Origin: Photobacterium alginatilyticum
GTDB taxonomy: Bacteria > Pseudomonadota > Gammaproteobacteria > Enterobacterales > Vibrionaceae
Assembly (NCBI RefSeq): GCF_009910675.1
Contig: NZ_RSEJ01000021.1
Span: 1 to 64,000 of the forward strand
DNA length: 64,000 nt
Reading direction: 5' to 3'
Positions within the stretch are counted from its first letter, which is position 1; each line of letters starts with the position of its first letter. This document shows positions 37,590 to 45,659 of this stretch, piece by piece. The notes beneath the pieces were generated by a model. That model made no database searches and was not told where the DNA came from. It saw only the letters and a program-made list of their open reading frames with translations. A program made the translations under genes and the position numbers.

Positions 37590-38732
37590 ATGCATCAGAT
37601 TAACTTTTACCCGGTAGGCAACGGCGATACATGTCAAATAATCTTGGACTCTGACAAGCGGATCCTTTTGGACTTTCGCCATCACGGTAACGGCGTAAAG
37701 GATGACTCCCCCGAGATTGACCTTAAAAATACGTTAAAAAACGAGCTGAAGGAGGCTAAGCGGAATAGTTTCGATGTTGTTGCATTTACTCATGCGGACG
37801 AGGATCACATCCAGGGTAGTACTGAATTTTTCGAACTCCTGCACGAAAAGCAATACCAGGGAGAAGGGCGAGTTAAAATCAATGAGTTATGGGTGCCAGC
37901 TGCAATGCTACTGGAGCGTACTGACAAGGATAAGCAAAAAGAAGAGTTTGTAATATTGCGCCAGGAAGCCAGGCATCGACTGAAGGAAAAGAAGGGAATC
38001 AAGGTTTTCTCAAAACCAGACGAGTTAACTAAATTAATAGAAAGCTGGGACATGTCCGTGGATGATGTAGCGCACTGCATTGTTGATGCGGGAACGCTTG
38101 TAGACACCTTCTCTTTAAAGGATGACGGTATAGAGTTTTTCGTTCATTCGCCATTTATCGCTCATCTCGACCAAGACGGCAAACAAATAAAAACCGTAAG
38201 AAACAAAGCCTCGCTAATTTTTAATATCCGCTTCCAACAAGGTCAAGAGCTATACGATTTCCTAGCCATTGGGGATTCAGAGTGGGAGGTATTGGAAGAA
38301 ATTGTCGAAATTACCCAGTATCACCGTAACGACGACCGTCTGCGCTGGGATCTGCTAAATATACCTCACCACTGCAGCTACCTGGCGCTGTCAGACACAA
38401 AAGGTGATAACGAGACCGCTCCCAAGCCGAAAGTTGAAGAATTGCTTCTGCAAGGACAGCGGGATGCTTACATGATTTGCTCCAGTAATGCGTTTGGGCA
38501 CGGAAAGGAGGCACTTGATCGAATACAGCCGCCACATCTACAGTCCCGTCACTGTTATGAAAAATACCTGAAGAAAGTTGGAGGTAGGCGCTTTATTGTA
38601 ACCATGGAGGAGCCCAACTCCAAAGCGCCTGAACCAGTTACAATAGAGATAACACACTTCGGCCTGAGCCTGAAAAAAGCAGCAAGTGCTGCGTTGGCAG
38701 CTGCAGTAGCCTCGCCGGCACGGGCAGGTTAA
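37590..38732 (+). CDS. MBL-fold metallohydrolase, ComEC-like, with Ala-rich C-terminal tail
   Basis: 380 residues from the ATG preceded by GGAGTGGTG; in-frame codons upstream lack support. The metallo-beta-lactamase motif is H68-A-D70-E-D72-H73 (FTHADEDHIQGS), with a further LAIGDSEWE and PHHCS for metal binding, so the active site looks complete. The fold subgroup is that of the ComEC/Rec2 C-terminal hydrolase. The last 17 residues are Ala-rich and end PARAG, giving a flexible tail with a C-terminal Gly. First gene of a three-gene operon, 5 bases before the E2-E1-JAB gene. It occupies the position held by the CD-NTase in type II CBASS operons. Substrate unknown; nucleotide or nucleic-acid hydrolysis is possible. 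Confidence 0.82.
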   Translation: MHQINFYPVGNGDTCQIILDSDKRILLDFRHHGNGVKDDSPEIDLKNTLKNELKEAKRNSFDVVAFTHADEDHIQGSTEFFELLHEKQYQGEGRVKINELWVPAAMLLERTDKDKQKEEFVILRQEARHRLKEKKGIKVFSKPDELTKLIESWDMSVDDVAHCIVDAGTLVDTFSLKDDGIEFFVHSPFIAHLDQDGKQIKTVRNKASLIFNIRFQQGQELYDFLAIGDSEWEVLEEIVEITQYHRNDDRLRWDLLNIPHHCSYLALSDTKGDNETAPKPKVEELLLQGQRDAYMICSSNAFGHGKEALDRIQPPHLQSRHCYEKYLKKVGGRRFIVTMEEPNSKAPEPVTIEITHFGLSLKKAASAALAAAVASPARAG

Positions 38733-38737
38733 CTACT

Positions 38738-40957
38738 ATGACTGCGTTCTATTCATTAGAGGGCAAGCGGGTTAAAGAACACGAAATGGGGCCCGGCTCC
38801 GTTTCGTTAATTCATGCCATCAATAAATCCGCATCTTGGGAACTGGTAGAGTTAATTAAACTCGGTGATGATAAGGCGATAGAATACGTCATAGCAGATA
38901 TAACTTGTGACGAGGTTCCATCCCGCAATAAAGTAGGGATCCAATACAGTGAACGGATCGGGTTTAAGGTTACAGATCAGATCGTCCCGACCACGTATGC
39001 GCTGAGACAGAAATTTCCTATTCTGATTCACCAAAATGCCACGCCACCTGACTCACCAAGAGATCTGTGCCTGTACCTTGAACCGACGGATGTTGTCGAA
39101 AGTACGTGGACTGCGGAAAAGCACCTTAAACGTGTTAGCTGGTGGCTGATGCAGGCATCCAGAGGTGAACTGCATCCACAAGACCAGGCGCTCGAACCCT
39201 TATTCTTTCCAACACTAAGTTCAATAGTACTGCCTCCGGATTTCCAGCTAGAGTGCAATGCAGGACGCAAAATTTTTATTACTGCCTTTGAGCCGAACAG
39301 AGATACCGAAGTCCCCTGTGGCACTTATGTGGCACACTGGCAATCATGCAGGGGCACTAAGGTTAAGCTCAACACGATTGACATACGGCTGCCGCCGGCC
39401 ACACACGGGATCGTCAATTATATGCCGTACACTTTCCGTGAGTTGGCTCTTTTTTGTGAAAAGAGAACTGATGCAAATCTTACGTCACTGGTTCGAGAGA
39501 AACTATCTGAATTAAAAGGTGATAGCCACCAAATGCACTGTCCAACCTGCATTATCTTGCGGTTTCCCATCCGTAGGGATGACAGTGCCAAGCCGGAGAA
39601 AAACCAGTTGATGGCTGTGCTTACACGCAGTGGAATCAGCGATCTGCTCAAACTATTTGAAGTATCTCTAAATGGTTTGCCCAATGTCAGCGCCTTGGCC
39701 GGTAACCTACGCCCTATGACAACATGTGACATTGAACTCCCGCTAGAGCCTGTTGAGTGCCTAATAAGACCGGACGAGCGGACCCGTCGAGCACAGTCAG
39801 GCATCCAAGAAGCGGGGGGCAATGGCCTGATTATCGGTGCCGGTGCGTTAGGTGGTGCTCTTGTAGATTTTTGGGCAAGGTGTGGCTGGGGGAAGTGGGT
39901 AGTTGTCGATGATGACTACTTTAGGCCGCACAATTTTACACGACATGTCGCACTTGACGTGCATGTTGGTCAATCGAAATCACAGGCTATGGCACAAATT
40001 GGGAATATCCATGCGGGTCATCTCTCAATGTTTAGTCACCTGCACCTCAATGCAACAGAATTTGCTGATCAAGACTTAAAAGGTGCGTACCGGACAGCAG
40101 ATCTCGTTGTCGATGCTACAGCCTCAATTGCTTATCCTCGAAAGGTAAGTGGTCAGCGTCATGCACCTCGTCATCTCTCGGTATTTTTTACACCGGACGG
40201 CAGAGATGCGGTTATGTTAACCGAAGATAAACAGCGCCATATTCGTCTAAATGCCCTTGAAGCCCAGTACTACAGGTCAGTGATTAACGAAGATTGGGGC
40301 CGTGGGCACCTGGATACGCCAAAGTCGTTCCGTTCAGGTACTGGATGCAGGGATATTTCTGTGACGATGTCTCATTTCAGGGTGATGTCGCATGCTTCGT
40401 TGCTTGCCGAACACATTATGATGCAAGCAAAGGGAAATGAAGCTTCGATTTCTGTGTGGGTGAACGAACTTACATCTGGGAACAGAGTGAGGCAGTCAGT
40501 GCCTGTTTATAAAACAAAATCGTATGAAAGTGTACTGTCAGATTTTCGTGTAGTTTGGGACGAAGGGACTGAAAAAAAACTTCACGCATTGAGAACCAAA
40601 CATTTACCAATGGAGACGGGCGGGATCATTGTTGGTTATCATGATCTCCCCACCAGGCATGTTTTTATCGTCGATGTATTGCCAGCCCCTTCGGATAGCC
40701 AACATCATAATACTTGGTTCAAGCGCGGGACAGAGGGTGTGGCTGAGATCGTGGAAGAAATTCAGCGACGAACCGCAGGGAATGTATCCTATCTTGGCGA
40801 GTGGCACAGCCATCCCCGGGGGAGTTCGTCGGAACTAAGTGGGCTGGATTCGATCCAGCTTGACCAAATTGCCTCAAGGCTAGCTGAAGATGGCTTACCC
40901 GCTTATTCCATGATTGTTAGCGATCGCAATATAAAAGTTTTTGAAAGGAGGCTTTAG
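38738..40957 (+). CDS. E2-like / E1 (ThiF) / JAB-JAMM triple-domain protein
   Basis: 739 residues. Region 1 (about 40-165) resembles prokaryotic E2 proteins: H98-Q-N100 then C111-L, analogous to the HPN...C-L of ubiquitin-conjugating enzymes, and the downstream WWLMQASRGELHPQDQALEP pattern. Region 2 (about 355-560) is a ThiF/E1 adenylation domain: IIGAGALGG (365-373), DDDYFRPHNFTRH (391-403), VVDATAS, and a Cys at 537 (SGTGCRD) as possible catalytic thiol. Region 3 (about 615-739) is a JAB/JAMM isopeptidase: Glu626, H690-S-H692 and Asp704. A single chain can thus activate, transfer and remove a protein modifier. The first and third activities are split over Cap2 and Cap3 in type II CBASS. No ubiquitin-like protein gene is adjacent. 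Confidence 0.85.
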   Translation: MTAFYSLEGKRVKEHEMGPGSVSLIHAINKSASWELVELIKLGDDKAIEYVIADITCDEVPSRNKVGIQYSERIGFKVTDQIVPTTYALRQKFPILIHQNATPPDSPRDLCLYLEPTDVVESTWTAEKHLKRVSWWLMQASRGELHPQDQALEPLFFPTLSSIVLPPDFQLECNAGRKIFITAFEPNRDTEVPCGTYVAHWQSCRGTKVKLNTIDIRLPPATHGIVNYMPYTFRELALFCEKRTDANLTSLVREKLSELKGDSHQMHCPTCIILRFPIRRDDSAKPEKNQLMAVLTRSGISDLLKLFEVSLNGLPNVSALAGNLRPMTTCDIELPLEPVECLIRPDERTRRAQSGIQEAGGNGLIIGAGALGGALVDFWARCGWGKWVVVDDDYFRPHNFTRHVALDVHVGQSKSQAMAQIGNIHAGHLSMFSHLHLNATEFADQDLKGAYRTADLVVDATASIAYPRKVSGQRHAPRHLSVFFTPDGRDAVMLTEDKQRHIRLNALEAQYYRSVINEDWGRGHLDTPKSFRSGTGCRDISVTMSHFRVMSHASLLAEHIMMQAKGNEASISVWVNELTSGNRVRQSVPVYKTKSYESVLSDFRVVWDEGTEKKLHALRTKHLPMETGGIIVGYHDLPTRHVFIVDVLPAPSDSQHHNTWFKRGTEGVAEIVEEIQRRTAGNVSYLGEWHSHPRGSSSELSGLDSIQLDQIASRLAEDGLPAYSMIVSDRNIKVFERRL

Positions 40958-40958
40958 G

Positions 40959-42140
40959 GTGACTGATAAGTTAAAAAAAGGGCTAGCCCTTTCTGGTGGT
41001 GGCTATCGTGCCACACTATTTTCTCTGGGGACATTGTGGCGATTTAACGAAGAGGGATTACTCACGTCATTAGATACCATTACCAGTGTATCAGGCGGGG
41101 CGATTGCCGCAGGATTTCTGCTCTACCAGTGGGACAAACTAAACTTCGAGGTGGTAGATGAAAAATTGGGCCGGCATAGGGCAACCAACTTTAAAGAAGT
41201 AGTCGCGGATCCCTTGCTAAAGTTTTGTCAACGCACCATTGACGTCCCGGCCATGGCTTTGGGCACCGTGAACCCCTCATCCACGGCGGGGAATGAACTA
41301 GCCAAATTTTACGATAAGCACTTGTTTAAAAATGTTAGATTACGAGATCTACCCCATAACCCAATGGCCCCGGAGTTTGTTTTTTACGGCACCAACTATG
41401 ACACGGGAGTGAGTGTGCGTATTTCAAAAGACTATGTACGTGACTATCACCTGGGCAAGGCCACAGGGCATGACCTAAATTTGTCGCAAGCTGTGTGTAT
41501 TTCCAGTTCATTTCCGCCATTTATGGCTCCGGTGAAGCTTTCTGGTGAGTCATGGGATTGGGGTGAGCCAATTTACAAAAAGCTCGATGATGAAATTATT
41601 GCCCGGTTGCGCAAGAAGCTGGTGCTCTGTGATGGCGGCCTATATGACAACATGGGTATCGAGATGCTCTGGAAGCATGGAGAAAACAAGGAATATGACG
41701 TTGTATTCAGTTGTGATGCAGGAGCTCCTTTCGAGATCCCACATCCAGAAGGTGCTGGTATTCTTGGCAAACTAAAAAAGTTGGTGAGCTGGCGCACTTG
41801 GTGGCATTCACAGTTTGGACGCATGACCGAGGTTATGATCGACCAACAACGTTCGCTCAGAAAGCGTACACTCATGCGGAACTATCTATCTGGCGAGTAC
41901 AAAGGGGCGTACTGGAGCATTGAGACGGATTTAAGCGACTACAAGTGGATAGAGCCAATTATCACACAAAAGCAGCGGGGAGAATACGACAAGCTCAAGG
42001 AACTTGCAACCCGGCTAAGCGGATTCGGGGATGACAAACACCATCGCCTGATAAACTGGGGCTATTGTCAGGCTGATAGCGGGCTACGAGCATGGTATGA
42101 GAGGGATATGGCTGTAGGAACGCTTCCATTTCAGCTGTAG
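40959..42140 (+). CDS. Patatin-like phospholipase (CapV-like effector candidate)
   Basis: 393 residues; GTG start one base after the stop of the previous gene, with AGGAGG 8 bases before it, which decides the start. The oxyanion loop GGGYR (13-17), nucleophile Ser45 in SVSGGA and the dyad Asp225 in LCDGGLYDN are all present, so the enzyme should be active. In CBASS the homologous CapV is switched on by a cyclic nucleotide and degrades membrane phospholipid to stop phage spread. Here there is no nucleotide cyclase, so how it would be activated is open. Last gene of the operon. Confidence 0.88.
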   Translation: MTDKLKKGLALSGGGYRATLFSLGTLWRFNEEGLLTSLDTITSVSGGAIAAGFLLYQWDKLNFEVVDEKLGRHRATNFKEVVADPLLKFCQRTIDVPAMALGTVNPSSTAGNELAKFYDKHLFKNVRLRDLPHNPMAPEFVFYGTNYDTGVSVRISKDYVRDYHLGKATGHDLNLSQAVCISSSFPPFMAPVKLSGESWDWGEPIYKKLDDEIIARLRKKLVLCDGGLYDNMGIEMLWKHGENKEYDVVFSCDAGAPFEIPHPEGAGILGKLKKLVSWRTWWHSQFGRMTEVMIDQQRSLRKRTLMRNYLSGEYKGAYWSIETDLSDYKWIEPIITQKQRGEYDKLKELATRLSGFGDDKHHRLINWGYCQADSGLRAWYERDMAVGTLPFQL

Positions 42141-42509
42141 CGGTCATTGCCACAGCGAAAGGTTATCCCGAAGGGAATCGTGGCCACTGTGGTCGGAATA
42201 ATTACCCCCGCTCAAGTCGCGAACAATTCAGAATAAAATTAATCCAATGATATGATATGGAGGTTCGCATTTCCAACCTCCAATCATTAAGTAATATCGT
42301 GATATGAGCAACGCTTGCAATGAAAGAGTCTATTTACATGGTCGACTATAGTGTCGGCCACATATGATGTGGATTAGTTTGGATTCAATCTGTCAGATCT
42401 GTAGCTACGATGTAATCAGTTCTGACAGATTGCTCTAAGTCGGCTCTGTCCAGCGACGTGTTAGCGTGGGCACGGGCCATGTTTCATACTCATTCTTACT
42501 AAGCTTTAG
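42141..42509. other. Intergenic region with the right-hand hairpin repeat
   Basis: 370 bases after the patatin gene. No gene. It contains the repeat at 42388-42478. Confidence 0.45.
42388..42478 (+). repeat. Hairpin repeat at the right edge of the patatin operon
   Basis: ATCTGTCAG / CTGACAGAT 9-bp perfect arms (42388-42430), then TTGCTCTAAGTCGGCTCTGTCC as in the copy at 37119-37180. The continuation CTGTCCAG..CGTGTTAGC..GGGCACG resembles the TTTGTCCAG hairpins found farther right in the island (49605, 55130, 56373, 57808), so it may link the two repeat types. Confidence 0.5.
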
Positions 42510-42545
42510 CTTCAATCAGGATAGTGGCAACTATCCTGATTGAAG
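42510..42545 (-). terminator. Perfect 16-bp hairpin after the XRE gene
   Basis: Arms CTTCAATCAGGATAGT / ACTATCCTGATTGAAG around GGCA, 10 bases beyond the stop of the XRE gene. No T-tract, so it may be a 3'-end structure or a factor-dependent terminator. Confidence 0.6.
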
Positions 42546-42555
42546 GGTAACTATC

Positions 42556-42861
42556 TTACTTTCTTGCCAATTCGAAAAGTAACCGCTTCTTTTCTTCTTC
42601 ACTCATTTTTTCAATCACACAAGCTAACTCTGCACTGAGTTGATCTTCGCAAAAAAAGTAGTTCAGTGGTACACCTAACTCTTCTGCCATGCGTTTCAGC
42701 GTGCTGATATCCGGTACATGACGGCCTTTTTCGTAGTGGTTCATACGTCCGCTAGCTGAGCTTGGTTCCATGCCTATTTTCACCCCTAAATCTTTCTGGG
42801 TGATTTTGGCTTTTTTACGCGCAGCTTTGAGCCTCTCTGGGATGGGGTTGGTGTTTTGCAC
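42556..42861 (-). CDS. XRE family transcriptional regulator
   Basis: 101 residues with an N-terminal helix-turn-helix (LKAARKKAKITQKDLGVKIG, then SGRMNHYEKGRHVP) of the lambda Cro/C1 type, and a helical C-terminal half probably for dimer formation. It is divergent from the wHTH-helicase pair; three inverted repeats lie in the 100 bases between them. Probably an autorepressor that also controls the helicase operon. Confidence 0.88.
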   Translation of the reverse strand: MQNTNPIPERLKAARKKAKITQKDLGVKIGMEPSSASGRMNHYEKGRHVPDISTLKRMAEELGVPLNYFFCEDQLSAELACVIEKMSEEEKKRLLFELARK

Positions 42862-42940
42862 TTAGACATTTCTAATCAACCTATAGATAACTTAGATTGT
42901 CTAAGTTTTACGGATTTTTGTATACTTAGCAATCCTAAGT
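42861..42940. promoter_or_regulatory. Three operators and promoter between the XRE and helicase units
   Basis: Inverted repeats: TTAGA-CATT-TCTAA (42862-42875), AACTTAGA-TTG-TCTAAGTT (42889-42907) and ACTTAG-CAATC-CTAAGT (42924-42940), all built on CTTAG/CTAAG half-sites. A sigma-70 promoter for the rightward genes fits between them: -35 TTGTCT (42898-42903), 17-base spacer, -10 TATACT (42921-42926). Two of the repeats cover the -35 and -10 elements, so binding should repress; the first lies at the XRE start codon. Confidence 0.75.
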
Positions 42941-42962
42941 TTTTGTGTTGGTGAAGTTGCCC

Positions 42963-43517
42963 ATGGTTGCGAAGATGAAAATAAATCGCTTTATGTATAA
43001 CCTATTGATTGAAAGGAAAGTGGATGGCTTTTCAGTAACAGAAGCGCGGGATGCGATACTTTCTTACGACAATGGTTCTGAAGATATCAATGAAGCAAGG
43101 AAGATGATTTATCGTCAGATTCTTTCATTCTTGGGTAAAGGCTGGTTGCGAGATACAGGAGAAGGACGTAACAGACGATATTGGGTTACCGATACCTTTA
43201 AGCAACTATCCGTCGAGCCTAGAAGTGATGGTAAAGGGGCTGGTCTAAAAGTGGAAACAGAACTTAAGCCAGCAACCAAAGAGACCATGGGGATTGACCA
43301 GTTATTTAGGGAGAAGAGCCAATATGAAGGAGAGCTATCCATTACGCTTGGTGAAGTGGAAGAGCTTCGGTCTTTGATTGAACGCTTCCCTGAAAAATCG
43401 CATGAATGGACACCTCTTCTTACTGAAGCGAAAGAGCGCTCGGCAACCTTGTTAGGTAGAATAAATGCGCTGGGTAAGGTGTTACAGCATGATGCAAAGG
43501 TTGCGAGCAAATGTTAA
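42963..43517 (+). CDS. Winged-helix-like protein upstream of the helicase
   Basis: 184 residues from the ATG preceded by GGTGAAG; codons from 42945 are also in frame. The N-terminal 85 residues look like a winged helix (LLIERKVDGFSVTEARDAIL..., GKGWLRDTGEGRNRRYWVT), while residues 110-175 form a predicted coiled coil with Leu-Ile heptads. Its stop overlaps the helicase start by seven bases, so the two are co-translated and probably form a complex; this protein could supply DNA recognition. Confidence 0.7.
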   Translation: MVAKMKINRFMYNLLIERKVDGFSVTEARDAILSYDNGSEDINEARKMIYRQILSFLGKGWLRDTGEGRNRRYWVTDTFKQLSVEPRSDGKGAGLKVETELKPATKETMGIDQLFREKSQYEGELSITLGEVEELRSLIERFPEKSHEWTPLLTEAKERSATLLGRINALGKVLQHDAKVASKC

Positions 43518-44902
43518 GGCGCTGGCAGCAGACCTGCGTTGAGGAGGCTGAGTATAAATATAACTCGGGAGGCTCACACTTCTTCTGTCAGGCAACACCA
43601 GGGGCAGGAAAAACAGTCTTTGCAGCGACTATAGCAAAACGTTTGTTAGATCAAAATCAGGTTGATCTGGTGCTTTGCTTCGCTCCATCCCGCATGGTTT
43701 GTGAGGCCATCCGGCATACCTTTTCCATAATCACTGGGAATGACTTTAGTGGTGGGTTCGGAGCCATTGGAGGTGTATATACCTACCAAACGTTGAGCTT
43801 TAAAAACGATGACTTTTGGCAACGCTTCCAGCGTTATCGTGTGTTTGTTGTCTTTGATGAAATCCATCATTGTGCGGCTGATGAGCATGGACGTTCAAAC
43901 GTTTGGGGACAGCAGATTGTGGCGAACATTCAGAAATTGGCAACGTACTCCTTGGCACTATCTGGTACACCATGGCGTACCGATGCAGCGCCTATCGCTA
44001 TGGCTGAGTACACCAACTTAGAAGGTGAACTCATTTGTGATTACCAATACGGTTTGCAACAAGCTGTTGATGATTCAGTGTGCCGTCGCCCTCGTATTGT
44101 GTTGGCAGACAGCGAGTACCTGTCAGTGAAAGAGGGAAGCAGTCAACGTTCTTTTTCATCGATTAAATCTCTACTATCAGACTCTACGGCAAGCTATCAA
44201 TCAGTCATTCATAGTCCAAGAGCGATAGATTATTTGCTCACTGAAAGCTGTAAAAAATTGGCGGAGATACGCAAATCTATACCAAATGCAGGGGGATTAG
44301 TCGTTGCGGCCTCTGTAAGTCATGCGAAACAGATTAAGAAAGCATTAGCTGAGAAGCACGGTCAAAGTGTGGTGATAGTAACCTATCATCATGACAAGCC
44401 TTTACAGACTATTGAACAGTTCAAAAGTGCTAATACGCAATGGATAGTCAGTGTTGGGATGATTAGTGAGGGAACAGATATCCCGAGGTTACAAGTATGC
44501 TGTCATATGAGTGCAGTTAAAACAGAATTGTACTTTCGTCAGGTATTGGGTCGGATACTCAGGGTGAATGGGAGTGCTAATCAGGAAGCTTGGCTTTATA
44601 CATTTGCCGAAGAAAACCTTGTCTCTTTCGCTGAACGAATTGAGCAAGATATCCCAGAGACCTGTCTTCACATTAGACCGCCTTCTGAAGAGGAACAAGA
44701 ACACGAACCAACTTGTGAACGTGAAAATAAATCGCACCAAATTACATGTGGATTAGCTGAAGAGCGACTGTTAAATCTTGAGTGGTTGCCTAGGGAAAAA
44801 GCCTCTAACAGCCACACGGGAGGGGATTTAAACGATTTAGCCGAGCTTAAGATTGGGAGGTTTCGTCAGCGGGTGATAGAGGCGTTTTGTTGTGGACCAT
44901 AG
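43511..44902 (+). CDS. Superfamily 2 DEAD/DEAH-type helicase
   Basis: 463 residues. Motif I TPGAGKT (29-35), motif II DEIHH (116-120), motif III SGTPWR (151-156) and motif VI RQVLGRILR are present. It is compact: no nuclease or methylase domain is fused, unlike the restriction enzymes (type I HsdR, type III Res) whose motor it resembles. The C-terminal 60 residues are variable. With the wHTH protein and the XRE repressor it forms a self-regulated module typical of mobile or defence loci. Specific function unknown. Confidence 0.85.
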   Translation: MLRRWQQTCVEEAEYKYNSGGSHFFCQATPGAGKTVFAATIAKRLLDQNQVDLVLCFAPSRMVCEAIRHTFSIITGNDFSGGFGAIGGVYTYQTLSFKNDDFWQRFQRYRVFVVFDEIHHCAADEHGRSNVWGQQIVANIQKLATYSLALSGTPWRTDAAPIAMAEYTNLEGELICDYQYGLQQAVDDSVCRRPRIVLADSEYLSVKEGSSQRSFSSIKSLLSDSTASYQSVIHSPRAIDYLLTESCKKLAEIRKSIPNAGGLVVAASVSHAKQIKKALAEKHGQSVVIVTYHHDKPLQTIEQFKSANTQWIVSVGMISEGTDIPRLQVCCHMSAVKTELYFRQVLGRILRVNGSANQEAWLYTFAEENLVSFAERIEQDIPETCLHIRPPSEEEQEHEPTCERENKSHQITCGLAEERLLNLEWLPREKASNSHTGGDLNDLAELKIGRFRQRVIEAFCCGP

Positions 44903-45096
44903 AACATGTTAAGACCGATTTCACCAAATTATGCTGTCTGTTAGACTCTTGAACGAGTGAATGACGATACACATAAGGCGACACCTGTGGCTCAGCATTG
45001 AATGTGAGGTTCATATTTTGGGTGGGGCAATTACCTCTACTAGAATTATGTTTAATTTTTAGCGCTTACATAGAAGGTGATATTTGGTGGAATACT

Positions 45097-45495
45097 ATGA
45101 AAACAGAAAAGACGACAATTAACAGGGTGGCAACGTCTTCAACTGGATTTAAAGCCGCCGATAATATCTTGCATAACTGGGGATGTACGGCATCACAGAC
45201 TCAGGATATCTTAAAAATACCAAATTCCACTTACTTTAAATACCGTGCAGATCCTCAGTCAGCATCCCTGACAGATGACCAACTGGAGCGGATAAGCTAC
45301 ATCCTGAGTATGCATTCTGCACTAAGGGTCGTGTTTGATAACCAGGACAACGTTCGTGATTTTATGTCGATGAAAAACCATAACCCTTACTTTGAAGGAA
45401 GAACCCCGCTTGAGGTAATTAGTTCCGGCCGTTTTGGGGATCTCTACGAAGTCTTCACCCGCATTGATGCACTACGAAGCGGCCAATGGGAGTGA
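45097..45495 (+). CDS. MbcA/ParS/Xre-type antitoxin-like protein
   Basis: 132 residues from the ATG preceded by GGTGGAATACT. The central part LTDDQLERISYILSMHSALRVVF and the C-terminal MSMKNHNPYFEGRTPLEVISSGRFGDLYEVFTRIDALR (quoted in parts: GRTPLEVI, GRFGDLYEV) match the toxin-binding domain of the MbcA/ParS family. Such antitoxins normally pair with a RES-domain ADP-ribosylating toxin encoded just downstream. The next gene (45660) does not look like a RES toxin, so this antitoxin is either orphan or has a new partner. Confidence 0.75.
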   Translation: MKTEKTTINRVATSSTGFKAADNILHNWGCTASQTQDILKIPNSTYFKYRADPQSASLTDDQLERISYILSMHSALRVVFDNQDNVRDFMSMKNHNPYFEGRTPLEVISSGRFGDLYEVFTRIDALRSGQWE

Positions 45496-45621
45496 TGGGC
45501 TTTGAGTTATTTACAAATAGGAACTAAAGGCTACCGGTTGTTAGTAACTAGTAAAAATTTGCCGATTAAAGTGTCGCCATAATCATTTGTGGTGAGTGAC
45601 AATCAATCCCAACATGCTATT

Positions 45622-45637
45622 TTGTATGGATATACAG
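45622..45637 (+). promoter_or_regulatory. LexA-like (SOS) box
   Basis: TTGTATGGATATACAG against the consensus CTGT-N8-ACAG: 7 of 8 defined bases match and the AT-rich centre fits. It ends 22 bases before the GTG start at 45660, in a promoter position. Confidence 0.5.
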
Positions 45638-45659
45638 TGGTAAATAAGGCGGGTTTGTA

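Noticed and set aside
37395..37685. 96-codon minus-strand open frame before the MBL gene
   Set aside because: Overlaps the 5' end of the MBL gene, has no ribosome binding site and an unnatural amino-acid make-up.
37590..42140. Plain type II CBASS
   Set aside because: No CD-NTase signature (GS...DxD) can be found in the operon or its neighbours.
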